64,000 bases of DNA from Piscinibacter lacus (GTDB lineage: Bacteria; Pseudomonadota; Gammaproteobacteria; Burkholderiales; Burkholderiaceae_C). The stretch spans positions 868,001-932,000 of the forward strand of contig NZ_JAERRA010000001.1 of assembly GCF_016735685.1 (NCBI RefSeq). The letters run 5' to 3'. Both the position numbers and the translations under genes were made by a program. Under the pieces are notes generated by a model that saw only the letters and a program-made list of their open reading frames with translations, did no database searches and was not told where the DNA came from. Shown here one piece after another: positions 46,580 to 56,363 of the stretch (position 1 is the first letter of the stretch; each line of letters begins with the position of its first letter).

Positions 46580-47563
46580 ATGCCGCCGCTCCTCGCCGTC
46601 ACCCTGCCCTTCTTCGCCCTGGTGCTGTGCGGCTGGCTGGCCGGCCGCTTCCGCGTGCTGCCGGAAGCGGCCATCCCGGGGCTGAACGCCTTCGTGCTGT
46701 TCTTTGCGCTGCCCTGCATGCTGTTCCGCTTCGGCGCGGCCTCGCCGGTCGAGGCGGTCTTCAACCCGCGCGCCCTGCTGCTCTACACCGCCTGCGGCCT
46801 GCTCATCGTCGCGCTCACTGCGCTGATGAGCCGGCGCGGCTGGATCGGCCGCCGCCTGGGCTGGAAGGACGCGGCCTTCGGTGCCTTCGTCGCCGCCTTC
46901 CCCAACACCGGCTTCATGGGCATGCCGCTGATGGTGGCCCTGCTCGGGCCGGCCGCCGCCGCGCCCATGATGGTCACCTTGCTGGCCGACATGTTCATCA
47001 TCAGCGGCGTCTGCCTGGCCCTGGCGCAGATGCAGGGCAGCGGCCACCTGCCCTGGGCGCAGCGCCTGCGCACCCTGATGGCCGGGCCGCTGAAGAACCC
47101 GCAGCCCTGGGCGATCGCGCTGGGCGCGCTGTTCTCGGCCATGGGCTGGGCACTGCCCGCGCCCGCGGCCCGCATCGTCGAACTGCTCGGCGGCGCCGCC
47201 ACCCCCGTGGCGCTCTTCACCATCGGCGCCGTGCTGTGGCGCAGCGGCCTCCATGCCCACAAGCGCACCCCGCCGGCCGAGGTGCTGCCGATCGCCGCGA
47301 TCAAGCTCTTCGTCCATCCCGCGCTGATGTTCGGCGGCGGCCTGGCCCTGGCCGCCGCGGGCTGGCCGCTGGAGGCCTTCACCCTGATGGTGCTGACCCT
47401 GGCCGCGGCCCTGCCCTCGGCCAGTAATGCCTCGCTGCTGGCCGAACGCCACGGCGCCGACAACGGCCGCGTGGCCCGCATCATCCTGGCCAGCACCGTG
47501 CTGGCCTTCGCCAGCTTCACCGGGCTGGCGGCGGTGTTCGGGGTGGAGCCGGTGGCGCCCTGA
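46580..47563 (+). CDS. AEC (auxin efflux carrier) family transporter
   Basis: This is a 327-residue integral membrane protein with ten predicted helices in two halves, typical of bacterial AEC/PIN-like carriers ('LVLCGWLAGRFRVLPEAAIPGLNAFVLFFALPCMLF' and 'AAFPNTGFMGMPLMVALLG'). Homologues move small carboxylates such as malate or malonate. It starts 1 bp after the Tat-exported protein's stop, so the two share an operon. It converges with the AtaL-like gene. Confidence 0.9.
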   Translation: MPPLLAVTLPFFALVLCGWLAGRFRVLPEAAIPGLNAFVLFFALPCMLFRFGAASPVEAVFNPRALLLYTACGLLIVALTALMSRRGWIGRRLGWKDAAFGAFVAAFPNTGFMGMPLMVALLGPAAAAPMMVTLLADMFIISGVCLALAQMQGSGHLPWAQRLRTLMAGPLKNPQPWAIALGALFSAMGWALPAPAARIVELLGGAATPVALFTIGAVLWRSGLHAHKRTPPAEVLPIAAIKLFVHPALMFGGGLALAAAGWPLEAFTLMVLTLAAALPSASNASLLAERHGADNGRVARIILASTVLAFASFTGLAAVFGVEPVAP

Positions 47564-47580
47564 GCGGCGCCTTCGACGGG

Positions 47581-48057
47581 CTAGAGCCGCCCCTGCGCCT
47601 GCCAGGTGCGCAGGGTGCGCACCATGTCGCGGTCGGCGGCCAGCCAGGCCTGCTGGCGCAGGCCATCGGTCTCGGGATCGTCGGTTTCGGCTGGCGAGGC
47701 GTAGACGAAGCGCAGGCAGAGCAGGCCGGGCTGCGGTTCCTCGATGCGCAGGCTCAGCACGATGGCGGGCATGCCCTCGCGCCGCTCGGGCTGGAAGCGC
47801 AGGCTGGCGCCGGCCTGGATCGTCACCTCGTCGACCAGGCGCAGCTCGCCGTAGTGCAGCTCGCGGCGCAGCCGGGTCGCGTCCTCGGGGCGGGTGCTGC
47901 CGTCCAGGGCTTCGGTGCGGCAGTCGTCGGGGCCGAAGGGGAAGCGCTCGGGGGCGTAGACGCGGGCCAGCAGGCCGCGCCACAGCGCGTCGCGGTCCAT
48001 GGGCTCGATGCGCGGGTCGGCCGGGTCGGTGACCTGGATCAGGTGCTCGTAGTGCAT
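47581..48057 (-). CDS. AtaL-like / DUF1857 (SRPBCC superfamily) protein
   Basis: This is a 158-residue cytoplasmic protein. The opening 'YEHLIQVTDP' and 'LWRGLLARVYAPERF' match the DUF1857/AtaL family, which has a START/SRPBCC-type ligand-binding fold. The function is unknown. The ATG at 48057 was chosen by family start; the frame extending to 48198 runs through the palindromic element and is not credible. Convergent with the AEC gene. Confidence 0.8.
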   Translation of the reverse strand: MHYEHLIQVTDPADPRIEPMDRDALWRGLLARVYAPERFPFGPDDCRTEALDGSTRPEDATRLRRELHYGELRLVDEVTIQAGASLRFQPERREGMPAIVLSLRIEEPQPGLLCLRFVYASPAETDDPETDGLRQQAWLAADRDMVRTLRTWQAQGRL

Positions 48058-48069
48058 GGCCGCGGGCTC

Positions 48070-48230
48070 AGAAGGTGTGAATGGACCGGCCGTGTCCGAG
48101 CAGGTCGCCCGGAGCCGTCCCATCAAGGCGCAAAGCGCAGCCGTAGCCCGTGCTACGGCGAGCATTTGCAACGCCGAGGGGGCGGCTCCGGGCGGCATGA
48201 GCGGGCATGGTGGGTCCGTTCACACCTTCT
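48070..48230. repeat. 161-bp near-palindromic intergenic element
   Basis: The outer arms 48070-48087 and 48213-48230 are inverted repeats with 17 of 18 matches (AGAAGGTGTGAA core). Nested inner arms follow: CCCGGAGCCGTCCC against GGGCGGCTCCGGG, and CCGTAG (48141-48146) against CTACGG (48153-48158) at the centre, near 48150. The element fills the gap between the gspE stop and the AtaL-like gene. Only one copy is in the window; it looks like a dispersed REP/MITE-type repeat. Confidence 0.8.
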
Positions 48231-49654
48231 CAGTCGCGCGTGACGCGCAGCAGCTCTTCCAGCGCGGTCTGGCCTTCGGCGACGAGGCGTTCGCCGTCCT
48301 CGCGCATGCTGCGCAGGCCGCTGGCCCGGGCGGCTGCCGCGATCTCGGATTCGGCCGCCCGTTCGTGCACCAGGGCCTGCACGGCCGGGGTGACGGTCAT
48401 CAGCTCGTAGACGCCGGTGCGGCCGCGGTAGCCGGTGTGGCCGCAGGCCGGGCAGCCGACGGGATGCCAGCGGCCGTCCTCGCCCAGGCGGCGGCAGTCG
48501 GGGCAGAGCTTGCGGACCAGGCGCTGGGCCAGCACGCCGAGCAGGCTGGAGCTGAGCAGGAAGGGCTCGATGCCCATGTCGACCAGCCGGGTCACGGCCG
48601 AGGGCGCGTCGTTGGTGTGCAGGGTGGCCAGCACCAGGTGGCCGGTCAGGCTGGCCTGCACGGCGATCTGCGCGGTCTCGTGGTCGCGGATCTCGCCGAT
48701 CATGATCACGTCCGGATCCTGGCGCAGGATGGCGCGCAGGGCCTTGGCGAAGGTCAGGTCGATCTTGGGATGGACCTGGGTCTGGCCGATGCCGGGCAGC
48801 TCGTACTCGATCGGGTCCTCCACCGTCAGCACATTGGTGGTGGCGGTGTCGATCTGGCCCAGGGCCGCGTAGAGCGTGGTCGTCTTGCCCGAGCCGGTCG
48901 GGCCGGTGACCAGCACGATGCCGTGCGGCTGCGCGACCAGGCGCTTGAAGTCCTCCAGCGTCTCGCCGGCCATGCCCAGGGATTCGAGCGAGTAGCGGCT
49001 GCTGTCGCCCTTGTCGAGCAGGCGCAGCACCGCGCGTTCGCCGTGCGCGCTGGGCAGGGTGGAGACGCGCACGTCGATCGCCCGGCCGCCGATGCGCAGG
49101 CTGATGCGGCCGTCCTGCGGCAGGCGTTTCTCGGCGATATCGAGCTCGGCCATGATCTTCAGCCGGCTGATCAGCGCGCCGTGCAGGGCTTTGTTGGGCT
49201 GCACCACCTCGCGCAGCGTGCCGTCGACCCGGAAGCGCACCGCGCTGCTGCGCTCGTAGGGCTCGATGTGGATGTCGCTCGCGCCGTCCTTGGCGGCCTG
49301 CGTCAGCAGGGCATTGAGCATGCGGATGATGGGCGCGTCGTTGGCGGCTTCCAGCAAGTCCTCGACCGCCGGCAGGTCCTGCATCAGGCGCGACAGGTCG
49401 ACGGCGCTTTCCACCTCGCCGACGACGGCCGCCGCGCTCGATTCGCCGCCGGCGTAGGCGCGGGCGATGCGCAGGGCCAGGGCCTCGGCGGGCGTGGTCT
49501 CGATGCGGTCGATCTCGAACAGGCGGTTCAGCTCGCCCAGCGCCGCCGGCGCGGGCGCCGGGCCGCAGTGCAGCACGAGCTGCTGGCCGTCGTCCTCCAG
49601 CAGCAGGGTGTGGGCCTTGGCGAAGGCATAGGGCAGGGGGTGGCGCATGGCCAT
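48230..49654 (-). CDS. gspE: Type II secretion system ATPase GspE
   Basis: GspE is the cytoplasmic hexameric ATPase that powers pseudopilus assembly in type II secretion. The 474-residue protein has an N1E-like domain (about 1-95), the Asp box 'ASDIHIEPY' (125-133), Walker A GPTGSGKT at 251-258, the His box '[12 protein letters not shown]' and the zinc-binding tetracysteine C384, C387, C401, C404. The ATG at 49654 is 10 bp after the gspD stop. It is the last gsp gene; gspF does not follow. Confidence 0.95.
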   Translation of the reverse strand: MAMRHPLPYAFAKAHTLLLEDDGQQLVLHCGPAPAPAALGELNRLFEIDRIETTPAEALALRIARAYAGGESSAAAVVGEVESAVDLSRLMQDLPAVEDLLEAANDAPIIRMLNALLTQAAKDGASDIHIEPYERSSAVRFRVDGTLREVVQPNKALHGALISRLKIMAELDIAEKRLPQDGRISLRIGGRAIDVRVSTLPSAHGERAVLRLLDKGDSSRYSLESLGMAGETLEDFKRLVAQPHGIVLVTGPTGSGKTTTLYAALGQIDTATTNVLTVEDPIEYELPGIGQTQVHPKIDLTFAKALRAILRQDPDVIMIGEIRDHETAQIAVQASLTGHLVLATLHTNDAPSAVTRLVDMGIEPFLLSSSLLGVLAQRLVRKLCPDCRRLGEDGRWHPVGCPACGHTGYRGRTGVYELMTVTPAVQALVHERAAESEIAAAARASGLRSMREDGERLVAEGQTALEELLRVTRD

Positions 49655-49664
49655 GGCGGCGGCC

Positions 49665-51941
49665 TCAGCGGGCAGGCTCGACCGGCGCCGGGGCGCTGGC
49701 CGGGCCCGCGGCACCGGCCGGCACCGTGCCGGGCAGGGGCGGAAGCTGCGGCGCGTCGCCCACATCCAGGCCCGGCCGCTGCGGCGGCTGGGTGGCCTGC
49801 TGCTGGGCGCGGATGAGGTCGTAGCGGCCCAGGCTCAGGGCATTGGCGGCCTCGGCATCGCGCATCACCACCGGCCGCAGGAAGACCATCAGATTGCTCT
49901 TGGTGCGGGTGCGGTTGTCGCTGCGGAAGAGGGCGCCGATGCCCGGCAGATTGCCCAGGCCGGGCACCTTGCTGGAGTTATCCTGGAACTGCTCCTGCAT
50001 CAGGCCGCCCATGACCAGGATGTCGCCATCGTTGACGACCACGGTCGATTCGATCGAGCGCTTGTTCGTCACCAGGCCGGCGGTGGCATCGGCCACGCCC
50101 TGCGAGACGTTCTGGTTCACCACGCTCGACGACTCCTGGTAGATGACCATGCGCACCGTGCCGTTCTCGCCGATCTGCGGCCGCACCCGCAGGGTGATGC
50201 CGACATCGCGCCGCTCGATGGTCTGGAAGGGATTGGTCGCGCCGTTGTTGCCGTTGGTGAAGGAGCCGGTCACGAAGGGCACGTTCTGGCCGACGACGAT
50301 CTTGGCCTCCTCGTTGTCCAGCGTGACCAGGTTGGGCGTCGAGAGGATGTTGCCGTCGGCCTCGGTCTGCAGGAAGCGCGCGAGCGCGCCCAGCGTGATC
50401 ACGTCGCCATAGCGCTTGAGCAGGCCGGCATTCAGGCCGGCCGAGGGCAGGGTGGTGCCGCTGACGGCGCCGGTCGCCCCGGCGATCGATAGGTTCAGCA
50501 GGTTGTTGCCGCCGCTGCCGAAATTGGTGCCGGCAAAGACGCGCACGTTGTCGCCGCCGCCCAGCAGGCCCTGGAACTGGAAGCCCAGGTCGGCCGCCTT
50601 GTTGGCATTGACCTCGACCAGCATGGTCTCGACGAAGACCTGCGCACGGCGCGCATCGAGCTGCTCGATCACCGCCCGCAGCTCGCGGTAGAGCGGCTCG
50701 GGCGCGGTGATGATCAGCGCATTCGTTGCCGGGTCGGCCTGGATGAAGCCGCCGGTCGAGGGCGCGGCCGCGGCATTCACCGGCTGGGTGGTCTGCGGCG
50801 CGGCCACGCTGCTGCCCGAACTGCCGCTGCTGCTGCCCGAGCTGCCCAGGCCACCGCTGCTGCTGCTGGACGTGCCGCCGCCGCCGCTCAGGGCGGCCAG
50901 CACGCCGCCGGCACCCCCGCTGCTGCCGCTGCCGCTGCCGGCGGCACTGAAGGCCGCGCGCAGCACCTGGGCCAGGCGGGTCGCGTCGGCATTCTTCAGG
51001 TAGACCACATGGATGCCGCTGCCGGCCATGCCGCTGCGGCCCGGCCGGTCAAGCTGGGCCACCAGCGCCCGCACTGCGCTCATGCGGCCGCGCTGGCCGG
51101 CGCGCACCAGCAGGGCATTGCCGCGCGGGTCGGCGATCACCGACACCCCGCTGCTGCCGCTGCCGCCGGGCACCGGCACGCCGGGCGGCGTCGACTGGCC
51201 GCCGCTGCTGCCGCCGTCGGACAGGCGCTGCACGATGGGCGCCAGGTCGGCCGCCACGGCATGTTGCAGGGGAATGATCTCGATCTCGGCCGATTGCGGC
51301 AGGTCCAGCGCGGCAATGATCTGGCCGAGGCGCTTCAGGTTGTCGGCATAGTCCGTCACCACCAGGGTGTTGTTGCCGGCATTGGCATTGATGGTGTTGT
51401 TGGGGCTGATCAGCGGACGCAGCACCGGCACCAGGCTGGCCGCGCTTTCGTGCTGAAGGCGGAAGATCTGGGTGAGCACCTGGTCGCCGCGGCGTTCGGT
51501 GTCTTCCACCGCCACGGTGCCGGTCTGCAACTTGGCATCGGCTTCGGGCACCACCTTGAGCAGGCCGGCCACCTCGACCACCGTGAAGCCCAGGCCGCGC
51601 AGCGCGGCCAGGAAGTTGCGATAGGCCTCCTGCGGCGGCACCGGCGTCTCGTTGAACAGCGTGATCGTGCCGCGCACCCGCGGGTCGACGACGATGGGCT
51701 TGTTCAGGATCGCGCCCACGGCCCGGGCCACGCCCTCGATCTCGGCATTGACGAAGTTCAGCGTCACCGGCGCGGCCGTGCGCCGGGCCGCCGGGGTCCG
51801 GTCGGCCGGGGCCTGGGCCGAGGCCGGCAGCACGGGCAGGCCCAGGGCCAGCGCCAGCAGCAGCGCCAGCGGCCGGGCCGGCCGGTCCATCGGGGGGGAA
51901 GTGCGCCTGGCGCACCGCAGCTCACGCAGCGTCATGGTCAT
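49665..51941 (-). CDS. gspD: Type II secretion system secretin GspD
   Basis: GspD forms the outer-membrane secretin ring. The 758-residue protein has a signal peptide (hydrophobic '[19 protein letters not shown]', whose internal Met at 51890 is an alternative start), N0-N3 domains, a Gly/Ser-rich low-complexity loop in N3 (about 335-385), and the C-terminal secretin domain ('[38 protein letters not shown]' and '[17 protein letters not shown]'). The ATG at 51941 overlaps the gspN stop (ATGA). Confidence 0.95.
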   Translation of the reverse strand: MTMTLRELRCARRTSPPMDRPARPLALLLALALGLPVLPASAQAPADRTPAARRTAAPVTLNFVNAEIEGVARAVGAILNKPIVVDPRVRGTITLFNETPVPPQEAYRNFLAALRGLGFTVVEVAGLLKVVPEADAKLQTGTVAVEDTERRGDQVLTQIFRLQHESAASLVPVLRPLISPNNTINANAGNNTLVVTDYADNLKRLGQIIAALDLPQSAEIEIIPLQHAVAADLAPIVQRLSDGGSSGGQSTPPGVPVPGGSGSSGVSVIADPRGNALLVRAGQRGRMSAVRALVAQLDRPGRSGMAGSGIHVVYLKNADATRLAQVLRAAFSAAGSGSGSSGGAGGVLAALSGGGGTSSSSSGGLGSSGSSSGSSGSSVAAPQTTQPVNAAAAPSTGGFIQADPATNALIITAPEPLYRELRAVIEQLDARRAQVFVETMLVEVNANKAADLGFQFQGLLGGGDNVRVFAGTNFGSGGNNLLNLSIAGATGAVSGTTLPSAGLNAGLLKRYGDVITLGALARFLQTEADGNILSTPNLVTLDNEEAKIVVGQNVPFVTGSFTNGNNGATNPFQTIERRDVGITLRVRPQIGENGTVRMVIYQESSSVVNQNVSQGVADATAGLVTNKRSIESTVVVNDGDILVMGGLMQEQFQDNSSKVPGLGNLPGIGALFRSDNRTRTKSNLMVFLRPVVMRDAEAANALSLGRYDLIRAQQQATQPPQRPGLDVGDAPQLPPLPGTVPAGAAGPASAPAPVEPAR

Positions 51942-52816
51942 CCGATCGCAAGGACGGACCGCGCACCCTGGCGCCGTCCGATGATGTTCAGCAGGTTGGC
52001 GAGCGCGGCTTCCTCGCCCGGCGCGGCCTCGGCCTCGCCACGAAAGCGCAGGCCGCGCGCGCTGAGTTGGCCGTCGCCGCGCAGTTGCAGCGCGCCGTCG
52101 CGCGTCGACAGGCTGAGTCGCGCGCGGCCCGGGCCTTCGCCGGCCAGTTGCAGCTCGTAGCTGCCTAGGCGCGGCAGCGGGCTGAGCCGGGCCGAGAGAT
52201 CCTGCAAGCCGAGCACGGCCACGCCGTCGAGCTGCCAGCCGGCCCGCGTCCAGCCCAGGCCCAGGCCCTGGCTGCGCAAGCTGAGCCGGCCGCCGGCCTG
52301 CAGGGTGTTCCAGGGCGTGCCCAGGCCGCTCAGCCAGGCGGCCGGCCAGCGGGCCAGCTCGGGCGCGGTTTCAGCCGCCAGGGCCTGTGGCGGTTCCAGG
52401 CCCAGGTGCAGCCGGCCCCAACCGGCCTGCACGCGCAGCCGGGTGCCGGCTTCAATGCAGCAGGCCTGGGCCAGGTCCAGCACCGGCCCGCCCGACCAGC
52501 CCAGGCGCCAGTGCAGGCGGTCGGGCAGGGCCAGGGCATCGCGGCTGCCGGGGCCGCCGCTCAGCACCGGCACGGCGCTGCCCTGCCAGACGGTGCCTGC
52601 GGGCGCGTCCAGGCGCAGATGCTCGCCGCTGGCCGCTGCCACCGCATCGCCCAGCCAGGCCGCCGGGGCCAGGGCGAGGCCCGCCAGCAGGCCGCCAAGC
52701 AGCGCACCCGCCAGGCCCCAGCGCCGCGCCGGGCGGCTGCTGCCGTGCTCGGCCGGCGGCCCGGCCGGGCGCATGGCGCGGGCGGGCAGTGCGGGGGGGC
52801 GGCGCAGGCGGGCCAT
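51938..52816 (-). CDS. gspN: Type II secretion system protein GspN
   Basis: GspN is an accessory inner-membrane protein of type II secretion. The 292-residue protein has one N-terminal membrane helix (about 33-53, 'GLAGALLGGLLAGLALAPAAWL') and a periplasmic beta-rich domain ('LRLDAPAGTVWQGSA', 'ALPDRLHWRLGW') characteristic of the family. The ATG at 52816 lies 20 bp after the gspM stop; the frame to 53401 is a shadow of gspM. It is coupled to gspD by an ATGA overlap. Confidence 0.88.
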   Translation of the reverse strand: MARLRRPPALPARAMRPAGPPAEHGSSRPARRWGLAGALLGGLLAGLALAPAAWLGDAVAAASGEHLRLDAPAGTVWQGSAVPVLSGGPGSRDALALPDRLHWRLGWSGGPVLDLAQACCIEAGTRLRVQAGWGRLHLGLEPPQALAAETAPELARWPAAWLSGLGTPWNTLQAGGRLSLRSQGLGLGWTRAGWQLDGVAVLGLQDLSARLSPLPRLGSYELQLAGEGPGRARLSLSTRDGALQLRGDGQLSARGLRFRGEAEAAPGEEAALANLLNIIGRRQGARSVLAIG

Positions 52817-52836
52817 GGTCCGGGGGCGCGGCGCGT

Positions 52837-53325
52837 TCAGGGGGCGGGCGCCAGCGCGATCACGGCGCTGCCGCTGTAGAGCTCGCCCTGGCGGCGCAGC
52901 TTCAGCTCGACCGGCAGGGCGCGCGCACCGGCGCGCAGCTCGCGCAGCCAGCCCAGCAGGGCCTCGCCGGACACGCCTTGCAGCGTGACGACGGCCCGCT
53001 CGCCCTGCAATTGCACGCGGTTGCCGGCGCCGAGCGCGGCGGTGGCGGCCTGCAGCGCGGCTTCCGCCTGGGCGGGGGCCAGCGGCGGGCGTTCGCGCAG
53101 GCTGCGCACCTCGGTGGCGAGCTGGCGCATCTGCTGCAACTGGCTGGCCAGCACGGCGCGCTGCGGTGGCGCCTCGCGCAGCGTGCGCAGCAGGGGCTGA
53201 AGCCACAAGCTCCACAGCAGCAGGGCCAGCAGCAGCGCCGCGGCCGCGGCCAGGCCCTGGCGCTCGCTGGGCTTGAGCCCGGCCCAGCGGGCACGCAGCG
53301 CGGCTTGCAGTTCGGTCTTGCTCAT
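52837..53325 (-). CDS. gspM: Type II secretion system protein GspM
   Basis: GspM is a bitopic inner-membrane assembly-platform protein that pairs with GspL. The 162-residue protein has a basic N-terminus, one transmembrane helix (about 24-42, 'GLAAAAALLLALLLWSLWL') and a periplasmic ferredoxin-like domain. Its start overlaps the gspL stop by 4 bases, so expression of the two is coupled. Confidence 0.9.
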   Translation of the reverse strand: MSKTELQAALRARWAGLKPSERQGLAAAAALLLALLLWSLWLQPLLRTLREAPPQRAVLASQLQQMRQLATEVRSLRERPPLAPAQAEAALQAATAALGAGNRVQLQGERAVVTLQGVSGEALLGWLRELRAGARALPVELKLRRQGELYSGSAVIALAPAP

Positions 53326-54593
53326 GGCCGGGCCTCCGCAAGCCGGGCCGGGGCCAGGGCCGCAGCGCGCCGCAGGGCCAGGCGGCCGGCCTCGCCGTCA
53401 AGCTGCCAGCCGGCCGGGGCCAGGCTGGCGCGCAGCAGCTCGATGGCGGGCGGGCGCAGGCCGGTCGCGTCGATGCGGAGCTGGCGGTTCTCGTAGCTCA
53501 AGGCCTCGGCTTTCAGGCCCTCGGGCCAGGCGCTGGCCAGGGCGGCCAGGGCGGTTTCCAGATCGGCTTCGCCGGCCTCGCCGGCGGCATGGCGCAGGCG
53601 CGCGGTCTCGGTCTGCATCTGGCGCGGCGCGTCCAGCACCACGCGCAGTTGCGGGAAGCTCTCGCGCAGCAGGCGCGTCATCTCGGCGCGGTCGGCAGCC
53701 AGGGCGCGCTGCAACTGCCAGGCGCCGAGTTGCAGGCCCAGGGCCTGCACCAGCAATAAGGCGACCAGGCCCCAGCGCAAGGGCCGCCACAGCGGTTCGC
53801 GCAGGAAGCGCAGGCCGGCCTCGCGCAGCCGCGCCAGGCCGCGGTGGCGCAGGGCCAGGTCGAACTGGCGCAGGTTCCACGGCGAGGCCAGGGCCTCGCG
53901 GGCCTGCTCGACCCGGCCCAGCACCTGCACCGGCTGGTCTAGCCAGGCCTCGGCGGCGGCGGCAGCCGCCGGGCTGGCCTGCACGCGCAGCGCGCTGCGC
54001 TCGGCGGGCAGCAGGGCGCGGGCGCCGCTGCCGGCCAGGGGCCAGTGCCGCAGGCCATCGGCATCGGCCAGGCTGGCTTGCAGGCGCGGGCTGGAAGCGC
54101 TGTCGGCGGCGGCGTCGATCCACAGCCGGGCCGGGGCCTCGGGCGTGTCGGACGGGGCGAGGGCCGGCACCAGGGTGTGGATCGGCCGGTCGGCGGCCTC
54201 GAAGCGGGCCAGGACTTCGGCCAGGCCGGTCTTCTCGGCCACGGCCACCCAGCCGGTCTGGCCGCCGCGCAGGCCGGGCGGCAGGGCGAAGTGAAGCTGG
54301 CCGACCTCGTCGAGCAGGGCTTCCTCCAGCACGCCGGCCAGGGCCGCGGCGCGCTGGCGCGGCGGGGCCTTGGGACAGGCCAGGCGATGCCAGCCCAGCG
54401 CGGCGGGCGGCAGCACGGCGACGATGCGGTCTGCCGGCGGCAGGGCGGCCGGCAGGCCGTGGCCGACCTGCGGGCTCAGGCCCTCGGCGGGCCAGTGCAC
54501 CCAGTCGCAGCTTTCAGCGGGCGGCGGGGCGGCGGGACGGCCGCCGGCCCGCAGGCGCGGACGGTCGGGCAGGAAGACGACCAGGGTGCTCAT
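53322..54593 (-). CDS. gspL: Type II secretion system protein GspL
   Basis: GspL links the ATPase GspE to the membrane platform. The 423-residue protein has an actin-like cytoplasmic domain (about 1-240), one transmembrane helix (about 270-290, 'WGLVALLLVQALGLQLGAW') and a periplasmic ferredoxin-like domain. A 133-bp gap to gspK contains a TACAAT -10-like element (54642-54647), so a secondary promoter for gspL-M-N-D-E is possible. Confidence 0.9.
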   Translation of the reverse strand: MSTLVVFLPDRPRLRAGGRPAAPPPAESCDWVHWPAEGLSPQVGHGLPAALPPADRIVAVLPPAALGWHRLACPKAPPRQRAAALAGVLEEALLDEVGQLHFALPPGLRGGQTGWVAVAEKTGLAEVLARFEAADRPIHTLVPALAPSDTPEAPARLWIDAAADSASSPRLQASLADADGLRHWPLAGSGARALLPAERSALRVQASPAAAAAAEAWLDQPVQVLGRVEQAREALASPWNLRQFDLALRHRGLARLREAGLRFLREPLWRPLRWGLVALLLVQALGLQLGAWQLQRALAADRAEMTRLLRESFPQLRVVLDAPRQMQTETARLRHAAGEAGEADLETALAALASAWPEGLKAEALSYENRQLRIDATGLRPPAIELLRASLAPAGWQLDGEAGRLALRRAAALAPARLAEARP

Positions 54594-54726
54594 CGAGGGG
54601 CCTCGGGGCGCCCGCCAGAGGGGGTCTGCGGGGCGCAGCGGATTGTAGGAGCCGGTCCGGACCCGACCATGACGGCAACCGGCGGGGCCGCCCTTGGCGC
54701 GGCGGGGGCATGCAGGGCGGCTTGCA

Positions 54727-55722
54727 TCAGCGTTCGAAGGCCGCGCGGCGCTCGCGGAAGATGGTCAGCACCTCGATGCCGCGGCGTTCCAGCACGGCAT
54801 GTTCCTCGACGATGCGCTCTTCCAGCCGCAGCCGGCCGCGCACCTCGAACCATGAACTGGACACGGCCACCCGCTCCGGGTTGAGCTCGACCGTGGCCGG
54901 CAGCAGGCCGCGCGCCTCTTCCAGATTGGCCAGGGGCTTGCGCTGGCGGGCCAGCACCAGGCGTTCGGCGGTCGAGCTGTCGATGTCGAGCACGGCGGCC
55001 AGCACCTCGCGCGAGGCGGTGTTCAGGTTGATCGGCGTGGTCACCGGCAGCAGGGTCAGCAGCGGCTCCAGGGCATCGAGCGCGGCAGCGTCCAGGCCCA
55101 TCCAGCGCAGGTCGCGCAGCCGGGCCGGGCGCAGCGGCCGGTCGGCCTGCGCGGTCTCGATGCCCGCCTCCGGCAGGGCGCCGGAGGCCGGGCTCATGCT
55201 GGGCACGGCCTGGCGCATGGTCTGGCTGAGGCCGCTGGCCAGGCCGGGCGCCAGGCCGGCGGCGGCCAGCACCCGGCCGAGGGCCAGGGTCTCGCGCTGC
55301 CGCACCTCGGCGGTGGCGGCCACCACATTGAGCAGGTTGTAGCGGGCCTGCAGGTCGCGGATCTCGCCGGACAGGAAGGCTTCGGGGCCCTGGCCGGCCC
55401 GGCGGTCGGGGTCGACGGCCAGGAAGCTCGACAGCCGGGCCTCGGCCAGCGGCGTGGCCCAGGGTTCGCTGAGCGCGTCGTAGCCGCCGTTGCGGGCATC
55501 CTCGCGCAGGATGAGCCGGGCGTAGTCGGTGGCGCCGGCCAGGATCCACTGGCTCTGCGCCCGGCCGCGTTCGGCCGATTCCACCTGCACCGCCTGCCAC
55601 TGCTGCCAGACCAGGCCCGAGGCCAGGCTGGCGATCAGCGCGACCAGCAGCATCGCGGTCAGCAGTGCCACTCCGCGCGCGGCGCGCGGCGGGGCAGGGC
55701 GGCGGGGCAGGGTCGGCTTCAA
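54727..55722 (-). CDS. gspK: Type II secretion system minor pseudopilin GspK
   Basis: GspK caps the pseudopilus tip with GspI and GspJ. The protein is about 331 residues with a short basic leader, 'GVALLTAMLLVALIASLASGLVW' as the prepilin helix, and the large alpha insertion domain ending 'LNTASREVLAAVLDIDSSTAERLV' (helix-hairpin-helix-like) typical of GspK. The +5 position lacks the usual Glu, as in other GspK proteins. The start is probably the TTG at 55722, which overlaps the gspJ stop as TTGA; GTG at 55671 is an alternative. Confidence 0.88.
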   Translation of the reverse strand: MKPTLPRRPAPPRAARGVALLTAMLLVALIASLASGLVWQQWQAVQVESAERGRAQSQWILAGATDYARLILREDARNGGYDALSEPWATPLAEARLSSFLAVDPDRRAGQGPEAFLSGEIRDLQARYNLLNVVAATAEVRQRETLALGRVLAAAGLAPGLASGLSQTMRQAVPSMSPASGALPEAGIETAQADRPLRPARLRDLRWMGLDAAALDALEPLLTLLPVTTPINLNTASREVLAAVLDIDSSTAERLVLARQRKPLANLEEARGLLPATVELNPERVAVSSSWFEVRGRLRLEERIVEEHAVLERRGIEVLTIFRERRAAFER

Positions 55723-56351
55723 TTGCGGCGGCCCAGGGCCAGTTGCAGATCGCGTTGCAGCGCCAGGGCCTCGGCGGCGGCGCCGGCCGGCGGGTCCAGG
55801 CTGAGCAGCAGGCGCACGCCGCCGGGCAGTTGCTCCTGGCCCTGCAGGTCGGCATCGCCGGTCGACTGGGCATTGGTCCAGGCGGTGTCGCGCCAGTAGT
55901 AGAGCTGCCAGGCGCGCAGGCCCTCGAGCATGACCAGCCGGGCCGGGCCCTCGCGGTCCAGGGCCTCGCCGACGCTCTCCCACTGCGCTTGCAGCGCGGC
56001 CAGGCGCTGTTGCGGCACGCCGGCCCAGCGCAGCCACTGCCCGCCGCGCAGCGACCAGGCGACGATCTGCACCCCGTCGGCCGTGCTGCGGCTCAGGCGC
56101 AGGGTGGCGCCGTCGAAGCTCAGCGCCGGCAGCGTGCGGGTTTCGTGCAGGGCGGCGAGGTCGGCCTCCCACTGCGCGATGGCGTTCTGCCGGCGCAGCA
56201 CGGTGTCCAGCGCCTGCTCGCTGCGCTCGCGGCTGCGCACCAGGCCGTCGATGCCCTGCCAGCCCAGGCCGGCCAGCACCGCGAAGATGAACAGCGACAC
56301 CAGCAGCTCGACCAGGGTGAAGCCGGCCTGGGCCGGACGCGGGGTCCCCAT
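55719..56351 (-). CDS. gspJ: Type II secretion system minor pseudopilin GspJ
   Basis: This is a 210-residue minor pseudopilin. The prepilin peptidase site is 'QAG/FTLVELLVSLFIFAVLAGLGW', with Glu at +5. The C-terminal domain contains 'WSLRGGQWLRWAGVPQQRL' and 'LRAWQLYYWRDTAWTN', which match GspJ. It lies 12 bp after gspI. Confidence 0.9.
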   Translation of the reverse strand: MGTPRPAQAGFTLVELLVSLFIFAVLAGLGWQGIDGLVRSRERSEQALDTVLRRQNAIAQWEADLAALHETRTLPALSFDGATLRLSRSTADGVQIVAWSLRGGQWLRWAGVPQQRLAALQAQWESVGEALDREGPARLVMLEGLRAWQLYYWRDTAWTNAQSTGDADLQGQEQLPGGVRLLLSLDPPAGAAAEALALQRDLQLALGRRN

Positions 56352-56363
56352 CGCGCCCTGCCT

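Noticed and set aside
50800..50980. Gly/Ser repeat region of gspD as a CRISPR-like or mobile repeat
   Set aside because: It is an in-frame low-complexity linker in the N3 domain of the secretin, with no regular spacers.
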